A stretch of DNA of 64,000 bases from Tessaracoccus antarcticus (lineage in GTDB: Bacteria; Actinomycetota; Actinomycetes; Propionibacteriales; Propionibacteriaceae), in NCBI RefSeq assembly GCF_003688855.1, contig NZ_REFW01000002.1, forward strand, positions 124,001-188,000. Direction: 5' to 3'. A program made the position numbers and the translations under genes. The notes below the pieces were generated by a model. The model was not told where the DNA came from and did no database searches. It was given only the letters and a program-made list of their open reading frames with translations. The stretch's first letter is position 1; the number at the start of each line of letters is the position of its first letter. Below are positions 55,587 to 64,000 of this stretch, one piece after another.

Positions 55587-56287
55587 TCCATCTCGACGGG
55601 GTGAGCGTCGTCGTGCCGGCATCCCGGCGCGGCGACGCTGACCGCACGCTCCTTGCCGACGTCACGCTGACGCTCACCGAGCACCGCATCGGCATCATCG
55701 GCGCCAACGGATCCGGTAAGTCGACGCTGCTGCGGCTCCTCAACGGTCTGAGGCTCCCCACCGCCGGGACCGTCACCTCGGGCGGGTTCGACACCGCCTC
55801 GCAGGGGCGGCAGGTGCGTACCCACGTGGGGTTCATCTTCACGGACCCCCTCGCGCAGCTCGTCATGTCCACCCCCATCGAGGACGTCGAGCTCAGTCTC
55901 CGCAGCCGGATCAAAGGGCGGGAGAACCGCACTCGCGAAGCACTGCGGCTCCTGGAGGAACGTGGCCTCGGCAAGCTGGCCCACCAGAGCATCCACGACC
56001 TCTCCGGCGGGGAGCGCCAACTCGTGGCGCTGACCAGCGTGCTGGCCGTGGAGCCGAAGATCATCGTGGCGGACGAACCCACCACACTGCTCGACCTCCG
56101 CAACCGGCTCGCCCTGCGCGACACGTTCGCCCGGCTGCCCCAACAGCTCATCTTCTCCACGCACGACATGGACGTGGCCTCCGACGCCACCCGTGTGCTC
56201 GTCGTGGATGGCGGCCGCATCGTCGCCGACGGTGACCCGGCCGCCGCCATCCGCTTCTACGAGCGCTCCATGGCGATGACCCCATGA
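55583..56287 (+). CDS. bioM: ECF transporter ATP-binding protein BioM
   Basis: A 234-residue ABC ATPase: Walker A GANGSGKSTLLRLL, Q-loop-equivalent FIFTDPLAQLV, signature LSGGERQLVALTS, Walker B KIIVADEPTTLLD and switch His in STHDMD. It powers biotin uptake with BioN and BioY; the operon arrangement bioY-bioM-bioN is the usual one. Overlaps both neighbours by four bases. Confidence 0.93.
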   Translation: MIHLDGVSVVVPASRRGDADRTLLADVTLTLTEHRIGIIGANGSGKSTLLRLLNGLRLPTAGTVTSGGFDTASQGRQVRTHVGFIFTDPLAQLVMSTPIEDVELSLRSRIKGRENRTREALRLLEERGLGKLAHQSIHDLSGGERQLVALTSVLAVEPKIIVADEPTTLLDLRNRLALRDTFARLPQQLIFSTHDMDVASDATRVLVVDGGRIVADGDPAAAIRFYERSMAMTP

Positions 56288-56913
56288 ATGCCCATGCCAA
56301 CGTGCTGGGCTTCCACGAACCCGGCGACGGCTGGCTCTTCCGGTTGCCCGTCGGCATCAAGTACCTGCTCATGCTGGCCATGGTCGTCCCGCCCCTGGCT
56401 GCTGTGCAGTGGTCCGTGACGCTGGCCTGCCTCGTGGCGACCCTCACATTCCTCCTGACCAGCGGCATCCATTTGGGGCGTGCACTGCGCCTCGGATGGA
56501 TGATGTGGAGCATCCTGTTGACCCTGGCCCTGTTCCATCTCGCCACCCTGGCGCCGGTCTCCGCCTTCGTGCGGCCCGGCAACCTGCTCGTGGCCGTGCT
56601 CGCGGCCCGCATGCTGACACTCACCACACCCACCCCCGAGCTCATGGACGCACTCGTGTGGGTACTGCGTCCGCTGCGCCCGCTCGGGGTCAACGCGGAC
56701 CAGGTTGCTCTGGCCGTGGCGCTCATGATCCGCTCCATCCCGTATTTGTTGGGCACCGTGGACGACGCGCGCATGGCCGCCCGCGCGCGGGGCCTGGAAC
56801 GCAATCCGGCGCTCCTCCTGACGCCCGTCATCCTCGGGGCAGTGGCGTATGCGGAGCGCAGCGGCGAGGCGCTAGTGGCCCGCGGTATCGGCGAACGACC
56901 ACTCGCTGACTGA
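56284..56913 (+). CDS. bioN: ECF transporter transmembrane protein BioN (EcfT)
   Basis: A 209-residue polytopic membrane protein. The EcfT family's Ala-Arg-Gly coupling motif appears as AARARGLERNP near residue 165, and ALMIRSIPYLLGTVDDAR precedes it. It couples ATP hydrolysis by BioM to biotin translocation by BioY. Last gene of the operon; a short GCGCAG/CTGCGC hairpin follows the stop. Confidence 0.88.
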   Translation: MNAHANVLGFHEPGDGWLFRLPVGIKYLLMLAMVVPPLAAVQWSVTLACLVATLTFLLTSGIHLGRALRLGWMMWSILLTLALFHLATLAPVSAFVRPGNLLVAVLAARMLTLTTPTPELMDALVWVLRPLRPLGVNADQVALAVALMIRSIPYLLGTVDDARMAARARGLERNPALLLTPVILGAVAYAERSGEALVARGIGERPLAD

Positions 56914-56967
56914 GGCGCACGGCGCAGGGCCACTGCGCACCCCGTTCGTCGCACTAGGGTGGGAGAC

Positions 56968-57837
56968 ATGCCAAGCACTGAACCCACGCAGCGGCTGGTC
57001 ATCGTCACCGGCATGTCCGGCGCAGGCCGTCGAACCGCCGCGCACGCCATGGAGGACCTCGGCTGGTACGTCGTGGACAACCTGCCCCCCGTGATGTTGC
57101 CCGGCCTCTCCGATGAACTGGCGCGCACCGGCACCCGGCGCGTCGCCGTCGGTTTCGACGTCCGCAGCCGGGAACAGTTCGAACAGCTCCCCGAGGCGCT
57201 CATGAAGCTGCGCGCCGCCGGTGTCGAGGTCACCGTCATGTTCCTGGAGGCCAGCGATGACATCATCGTCCAGCGCCAGGAATCCAACCGCCGTCCCCTG
57301 CCGCTGCAGGGCGACGGACGGCTCGTCGACGGGATGGTGCGGGAGCGGCTGCTGCTGGCCGATCTGCGCGCCCGGGCGGACATCGTCGTCAATACCTCGG
57401 GGCTCACCCCACGACAGTTGACGCAGCGTGTGGCCAATCACTTCGGGGACGACCGGACGGACACGCTGCGCGTGGCGCTCATGTCCTTTGGATTCAAGAA
57501 CGGGCTGCCCATCGACGCCGACATCGTGTTCGATGTCAGGTTCCTCCCGAACCCGTTCTGGGTGCCAGCCCTGCGCCCCAAGACCGGTCTTTCGCCAGAC
57601 GTGGCCCGCTACGTCCTGGAACAGCCCGCCGCCCCAGCCTTCCAGAAGCATGCACTGGCGCTGCTGGAAACCATGGCGCCCGGCTACATGCGGGAGGGGA
57701 AGCGGCAGGTCACGGTCGCCGTCGGCTGCACCGGGGGCAAGCACCGCTCCACCGCCATCTGCGAAGCCCTCGCACCCCAGCTGCGGGAACGGGGCTACGG
57801 CGTCACCATCCTCCACCGCGACATGGGCAAGGAATGA
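56968..57837 (+). CDS. rapZ: RNase adapter RapZ
   Basis: A 289-residue P-loop protein: Walker A TGMSGAGRRTAAHAMEDLG, VDNLPPVML and the C-terminal VGCTGGKHRSTAI block are diagnostic. In actinobacteria the family binds nucleotides and probably RNA; in enterobacteria it controls glmS via small RNAs. ATG lies seven bases after TAGGGT (56955-56960), so probably leaderless. Forms the conserved rapZ-yvcK-whiA set. Confidence 0.93.
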   Translation: MPSTEPTQRLVIVTGMSGAGRRTAAHAMEDLGWYVVDNLPPVMLPGLSDELARTGTRRVAVGFDVRSREQFEQLPEALMKLRAAGVEVTVMFLEASDDIIVQRQESNRRPLPLQGDGRLVDGMVRERLLLADLRARADIVVNTSGLTPRQLTQRVANHFGDDRTDTLRVALMSFGFKNGLPIDADIVFDVRFLPNPFWVPALRPKTGLSPDVARYVLEQPAAPAFQKHALALLETMAPGYMREGKRQVTVAVGCTGGKHRSTAICEALAPQLRERGYGVTILHRDMGKE

Positions 57838-58793
57838 TGGACATGGAGGGGCTCGGACGGCTGCCCAAAGTGGTGGCTTTCGGTGGCGGGCATGGTCTGT
57901 CGGCGTCCCTCACGGCGCTGCGCCGCGTCACCGACCACCTGACGGCCGTCGTGACGGTGGCCGACGATGGCGGCTCGTCGGGTCGGCTGCGCCGAGAACT
58001 CGGCTGCCTGCCACCCGGCGACCTGCGGATGGCGCTGGCGGCACTGTGCAGCGACGATCAGGAGGGTCGGACCTGGGCGAGCGTGTTGCAGTCCCGGTTC
58101 ACGGGGGAGGGGACACTCGCCGGTCACGCCATCGGGAACCTGCTCATCGCCGGCCTCTGGCAGCAACTCGGCGACCCGGTGGCCGGCCTCGACATGGTGG
58201 CGGACCTCCTGCGCACCCGTGGCCGGGTGCTGCCCATGTCGTCCATCCCACTGGAGATCGAGGCCGACGTCCTCGGCCTGGACGCCACCACCCCGGACGA
58301 GTTGAGCACCCTGAGGGGCCAGGCCACCATCGCCAGCAGCGCCGGCACGGTGCAGGCCGTCCGCCTCATCCCGCAGGGGCCCCCCGCCTGCCGCGAGGTG
58401 ATCGAGGCCGTCATGGACGCCGACTCCGTGGTACTCGGGCCCGGTTCCTGGTTCACATCGGTCATCCCACACCTCCTCGTGCCTGACCTTGCCCGGGCCA
58501 TCACCACCACATCCGCGCGGCGCGTCCTGGTCCTCAACATCGCACCCGCCGACGAAACCGACGGCTTCACGGCCTCCCGCCACATAGAACTACTGGCCGA
58601 GCACGCGCCAAACCTCCGCCTCGACGTGGTCATCGCCGACGACGGTTTCGCGGGAAGCGACATCCACCTTGAGCGCTACGCCGCATCCCTGGGGGCGCGG
58701 CTGGTGGTGGCCGACATCGGTGTCCGGGGCGGTTCCCCGCGTCACGACACGAACCGGTTGGCGTCAGTGTTCTCCGAGGTACTGGCCCTCTGA
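57834..58793 (+). CDS. yvcK: YvcK/CuvA-family UDP-sugar-binding protein
   Basis: A 319-residue protein with the Rossmann-like AFGGGHGLSASL loop near residue 15 and VADDGGSSGRLRRELG, both family signatures. Homologues bind UDP-GlcNAc-type sugars and are needed for cell-wall homeostasis and gluconeogenic growth. Three in-frame ATGs lie within ten bases; 57834 overlaps the rapZ stop. Followed by whiA after 36 bases. Confidence 0.93.
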   Translation: MMDMEGLGRLPKVVAFGGGHGLSASLTALRRVTDHLTAVVTVADDGGSSGRLRRELGCLPPGDLRMALAALCSDDQEGRTWASVLQSRFTGEGTLAGHAIGNLLIAGLWQQLGDPVAGLDMVADLLRTRGRVLPMSSIPLEIEADVLGLDATTPDELSTLRGQATIASSAGTVQAVRLIPQGPPACREVIEAVMDADSVVLGPGSWFTSVIPHLLVPDLARAITTTSARRVLVLNIAPADETDGFTASRHIELLAEHAPNLRLDVVIADDGFAGSDIHLERYAASLGARLVVADIGVRGGSPRHDTNRLASVFSEVLAL

Positions 58794-58829
58794 CGACGAT
58801 GTGGAGGAGGGCATGGCAGTATCTACGGC

Positions 58830-59813
58830 ATGGCCCTGACACAGAAGGTGAAGTCCGAACTCGCTGCAGTGGCCACCCCGCACCCGAATGCGCGGCGCGC
58901 CGAGGTTGCCACCATGTTGCGCTTCGCGGGTGGTCTGCACCTGGTTTCCGGGCGCATCGTCGTGGAGGCCGAGATGGACACCGGAGCAGCGGCCCGCCGC
59001 CTGCGTGCGTTCATCAACGAGCTGTACTCGCTGGACAGCGAAATGCTGGTGATCAACTCCTCCGGCCTGCGCCGCACCACCCGCTACACCGTCCGCGTCG
59101 TCCGTGACGGGGAGGCTCTCGCCCGGCTCAGTGGCCTCGTCGACCAGAACCGGCGGCCCGTGCGGGGACTGCCCCCGTCCGTGGTGGGCGGGTCTCTCGC
59201 CGACGCCGTCGCCGTGTGGCGGGGGGCGTTCCTGGCTCGGGGTTCCCTCACGGAGCCCGGACGCTCCATGGCGTTGGAGATCACCTGTCCCGGCTCCGAG
59301 GCGGCACTCGCACTGGTCGGCGCGGCCCGACGCCTCGGTATCTCCGTGAAGGCTCGCGAGGTCCGTGGGGTCGACCGCGTGGTGCTGCGCGACGGTGAGG
59401 CCATCGCTGACCTGCTGACGCGCATGGGGGCTCAGGAGGCCCGGCTGGTGTGGGAGGAGCGACGGCTGCGCCGTGAGGTCCGCGCCCAGGCCAACCGTCT
59501 CGCCAACTTCGACGACGCGAACCTGCGCAGGTCCGCACGCGCTGCGGTCGCGGCTGGCGCCCGCGTGGAGAGGGCGCTACTCATCCTGGGCGACGATGTC
59601 CCCGATCATCTGCGCATGGCGGGCGAACTGCGGCTGGAGCACCGCCAGGCCAGCCTTGAGGAGCTCGGGAAACTGCACGAGCCGCCCCTGACCAAGGATG
59701 CGGTGGCCGGCCGGATCAGGCGACTTCTGGCGACGGCGGACAAGGCGGCCATCGCGGCCGGCATCCCCACCACGGAGGCGAGCCTCCCTTCGGGGATGCG
59801 CGACCTCGACTGA
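58830..59813 (+). CDS. whiA: DNA-binding regulator WhiA
   Basis: A 327-residue protein with an N-terminal degenerate LAGLIDADG homing-endonuclease-like domain ([20 protein letters not shown] and [14 protein letters not shown]) and a C-terminal helix-turn-helix region ([24 protein letters not shown]). WhiA controls sporulation genes in Streptomyces and division or chromosome functions elsewhere. Gene order rapZ-yvcK-whiA is conserved. Confidence 0.94.
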   Translation: MALTQKVKSELAAVATPHPNARRAEVATMLRFAGGLHLVSGRIVVEAEMDTGAAARRLRAFINELYSLDSEMLVINSSGLRRTTRYTVRVVRDGEALARLSGLVDQNRRPVRGLPPSVVGGSLADAVAVWRGAFLARGSLTEPGRSMALEITCPGSEAALALVGAARRLGISVKAREVRGVDRVVLRDGEAIADLLTRMGAQEARLVWEERRLRREVRAQANRLANFDDANLRRSARAAVAAGARVERALLILGDDVPDHLRMAGELRLEHRQASLEELGKLHEPPLTKDAVAGRIRRLLATADKAAIAAGIPTTEASLPSGMRDLD

Positions 59814-59823
59814 GCGGACCCCC

Positions 59824-60937
<1,114 letters not shown>

Positions 60938-60978
60938 CATCCACAACACACCCATAGATGAAGGGAAGGCCTAGACAC

Positions 60979-62192
<1,214 letters not shown>

Positions 62193-62193
<1 letters not shown>

Positions 62194-62978
62194 TGACCCG
62201 CAAGCCGATCATGGCAGGCAACTGGAAGATGAACCTCGACCACGTCGAGGCCACCGGCATGGTGCAGAAGCTTGCGTGGACGCTGGCCGACAAGGAGTTC
62301 GACGGTTCCACCGTTGACTGCGTCGTCGTGCCGCCGTTCACGGACCTGCGCACCGTCCAGACGCTCATCGACGGTGAGCGCATGCCCATCACGCTGGCCG
62401 CGCAGGATGTCTCGGAGCACGACTCCGGCGCCTACACGGGTGAGGTCAGCGCGGCCATGCTCGCCAAGCTCCGCGTCAAGTACGTGGTGGTGGGGCACTC
62501 CGAGCGTCGCCAGTTCCACGCCGAGACCGATGAGGTCGTCAACACCAAGGCCGCCAAGGTTCTGGCAGCCGGCATGACCCCCATCATCTGTGTGGGGGAG
62601 GGGCTCGACATCCGCAAGGAGGGCCGCCACGTCGAGTACACGCTCAACCAGGTCCGCGGCACCCTGGCCGGCCTCACGGCCGAGCAGGTCGCCAGCCTCG
62701 TCATCGCCTACGAGCCCGTCTGGGCCATCGGCACAGGTGAAGTGGCCACGCCCGAGGACGCACAAGAGGTGTGTGGTGCCATCCGCAAGGAAGTCGCCGA
62801 CCTCTACGACGACGCCACGGCTGAGGCGCTCCGTATTCAGTACGGCGGTTCGGTGAAGTCCGGAAACGTCGCGCAGATCATGAACAAGCCCGACGTCGAC
62901 GGCGCCCTCGTGGGAGGCGCAAGCCTCCAGCCCGAGGAGTTCGCGGCCATCGTGTTGTACCAGAAGCTCCCCGTCTGA
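62193..62978 (+). CDS. tpiA: Triosephosphate isomerase
   Basis: A 261-residue TIM barrel. N-terminal GNWKMN with the active-site Lys, catalytic His in VGHSERRQ, catalytic Glu in [11 protein letters not shown] and the phosphate loop GGSVKSGN are intact. It starts on the last base of the pgk stop. A terminator follows. Confidence 0.97.
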
Positions 62979-62999
62979 GGGGTCTCACCAACGTGACCC

Positions 63000-63037
63000 G
63001 AAGGGGCCGTCCGGCACACGCCGGACGGCCCCTTCGG
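63000..63037 (+). terminator. Terminator after tpiA
   Basis: CGAAGGGGCCGTCCGGC pairs with GCCGGACGGCCCCTTCG around ACAC: a perfect 17-bp stem that closes the gap-pgk-tpiA operon. Confidence 0.9.
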
Positions 63038-63144
63038 CGTCGTCGGGGAACAACATGGGTGAGCGGACACGGGTGGGTTCCGGAGGTGGGGTCCGCGGGG
63101 TAGGCCGATGTGGAGATTCGGTGCCCGTCAGCTAGACTTCACGC

Positions 63145-63405
63145 GTGATTGTCCCCCTCGTCAGCTGGCCGATTTCGACCCTCTCGATCATCCTGATCCT
63201 GCTCAGTGTCCTGTTGGCTGCTTCAGTCCTCCTCCACAAGGGTCGTGGCGGCGGCATGTCTGACCTCTTTGGTGGCGGCATGTCAACGTCCATGGGTGGG
63301 GTGTCGACCGCTGAGCGTCGACTCGACCGCATCACCCTGGTCCTGACAGGCGTCTGGGTCCTGACAATCGCCGCGCTGCTGGTCCTGTACCGGCTCGGCG
63401 TGTGA
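63145..63405 (+). CDS. secG: Preprotein translocase subunit SecG
   Basis: An 86-residue protein with two transmembrane helices (about residues 7-28 and 63-82) joined by the SecG loop HKGRGGGMSDLFGGG. It assists SecYE protein export. The GTG lies six bases after TAGACT (63133-63138), so probably leaderless. Confidence 0.93.
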   Translation: MIVPLVSWPISTLSIILILLSVLLAASVLLHKGRGGGMSDLFGGGMSTSMGGVSTAERRLDRITLVLTGVWVLTIAALLVLYRLGV

Positions 63406-63439
63406 ACATCCGTACAACCCACATCCTGGAGGAGTAATC

Positions 63440-63796
63440 GTGGCAGGTGGCAACGCCATCCGCGGTAGCCGTGTCGGCGCCGGTCCCATGGGAGAGGCCG
63501 AGCGGGGCGATTCTGCCCCGCGTCTGCACGTCTCGTACTACTGCTCGAGCGGGCATGAAACCCGCCCGGCATTTGCTATCGACGCGGCCATACCCGAATC
63601 CTGGGATTGTCCGCGCTGCGGCCTTCCCGCAAACACGGACGCGGACAACCCTCCGCCTCCGCCGAAGATCACGCCGTACAAGACGCACCTTGCCTATGTG
63701 AAGGAACGTCGCAGCGACGCCGAGGCGGCCCAGATCCTCGACGAGGCCATCGCCTTGTTGAGGGCGCGTCGCGCCTCGGGTGAGGTCATTTACTGA
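63440..63796 (+). CDS. rbpA: RNA polymerase-binding protein RbpA
   Basis: A 118-residue actinobacterial transcription activator. Basic N-terminal tail with NAIRGSRVGAG, a core with cysteine pair CPRCG preceded by YYCSSGHE, and the C-terminal sigma-interaction domain starting THLAYVKERRS. RbpA stabilises sigma factor on RNA polymerase promoter complexes. GGAGGAG ribosome site; 34 bases after secG. Confidence 0.95.
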   Translation: MAGGNAIRGSRVGAGPMGEAERGDSAPRLHVSYYCSSGHETRPAFAIDAAIPESWDCPRCGLPANTDADNPPPPPKITPYKTHLAYVKERRSDAEAAQILDEAIALLRARRASGEVIY

Positions 63797-63822
63797 CCCC
63801 CCGGGCATCCACCCGGACAATC

Positions 63823-63864
63823 CACGAATGGGGCTCCCGCACATGTGCGGGAGCCCCATTCGTG
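63823..63864. terminator. Bidirectional terminator between rbpA and the converging gene
   Basis: A 42-base perfect palindrome (starting CACGAATGGGGCTCCCGCAC) forms a stem of up to 19-20 base pairs with a tiny loop, midway between convergent genes. Confidence 0.9.
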
Positions 63865-63890
63865 CGTTGTGATGGTGGTGCGCTGACCAG

Positions 63891-64000
63891 TCAGAGGGCG
63901 CAGTTGTAGGGTTCCGGCAGTTGGGCGGCGGCGTCGGCGTCGAGGAACCAGTACGTCGCCTCACGTGCCTGCACATGGGACGCCGGCAGCGCGGCATCCC
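63891..64000 (-). CDS. C-terminal end of a probable 6-phosphogluconolactonase (partial)
   Basis: The minus frame entering from the right edge ends with REATYWFLDADAAAQLP and a short tail to a TGA at 63891. The xTxWFLDxxAAxxLP ending resembles the C-terminus of 6-phosphogluconolactonase, and the pentose phosphate genes commonly follow secG in actinobacteria. Only about 36 codons are visible, so the call depends on the tail motif and synteny. Confidence 0.6.
   Translation of the reverse strand, partial: DAALPASHVQAREATYWFLDADAAAQLPEPYNCAL

Overview
The window is about 64 kb of high-GC actinobacterial chromosome. Several signs place it in the Propionibacteriales, probably Propionibacteriaceae: a dcw cluster without ftsA, DivIVA at the cluster end, WhiA, RbpA, a mycothiol-dependent enzyme, a DAP-type MurE, a sortase resembling class F, and LexA boxes of the TCGAAC-N4-GTTCGA type. 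The family call is inference. No phage, IS element, rRNA operon or CRISPR array was seen; almost everything is housekeeping and syntenic with other actinobacteria.

Layout. (1) 0-5.6 kb is a small accessory block: a secreted HAD-type hydrolase, a beta-lactamase-family serine hydrolase, an alpha/beta hydrolase, a secreted protein with an internal duplication and a small membrane protein. (2) 5.6-11.9 kb is a SOS mutagenesis operon. A perfect LexA box precedes a hairpin-containing leader and four tightly coupled genes: DUF6504, HEPN (SAV_6107 type), dnaE2 and a catalytically intact dinB. (3) 11.9-16.7 kb, minus strand: DUF3040, then moxR, DUF58 and a transglutaminase gene. (4) 16.8-34.2 kb is the division and cell wall cluster: five phased MraZ repeats, mraZ, a large hairpin, rsmH-ftsL-ftsI-murE-murF-mraY-murD-ftsW-murG-murC-ftsQ-ftsZ, then sepF, yggT and divIVA. 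Most genes overlap by 1-4 bases. (5) 34.3-45.5 kb: a DksA/TraR protein, lspA, rluD, pyk, tRNA-Leu(CAA), an ANTAR regulator, a thioesterase, polA, a palindromic intergenic repeat, a sortase, rpsA and coaE. (6) 45.6-54.8 kb holds uvrB, uvrA and uvrC with a Rieske protein, a mycothiol-dependent enzyme and a repeat-containing secreted protein. (7) 54.9-56.9 kb: a biotin ECF transporter, bioY-bioM-bioN, behind a BioQ-like palindrome. (8) 57-64 kb: rapZ-yvcK-whiA, gap-pgk-tpiA, secG, rbpA and, convergent, the tail of a probable 6-phosphogluconolactonase.

The genes group into peptidoglycan precursor synthesis plus divisome assembly, DNA repair and damage tolerance (excision repair, Pol I, SOS translesion synthesis), and lower glycolysis. 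A recurring expression feature is a TANNNT -10 element 6-8 bases before the start codon (pyk, polA, sortase, coaE, uvrB, uvrA, rapZ, secG and others), which predicts leaderless mRNAs. The most unusual items are the SOS operon with its hairpin leader and HEPN gene, the hairpin between mraZ and rsmH, a likely CTG start for lspA, and five identical 33-bp repeats inside a secreted-protein gene. All calls rest on reading the sequence and family knowledge; no database search was run.
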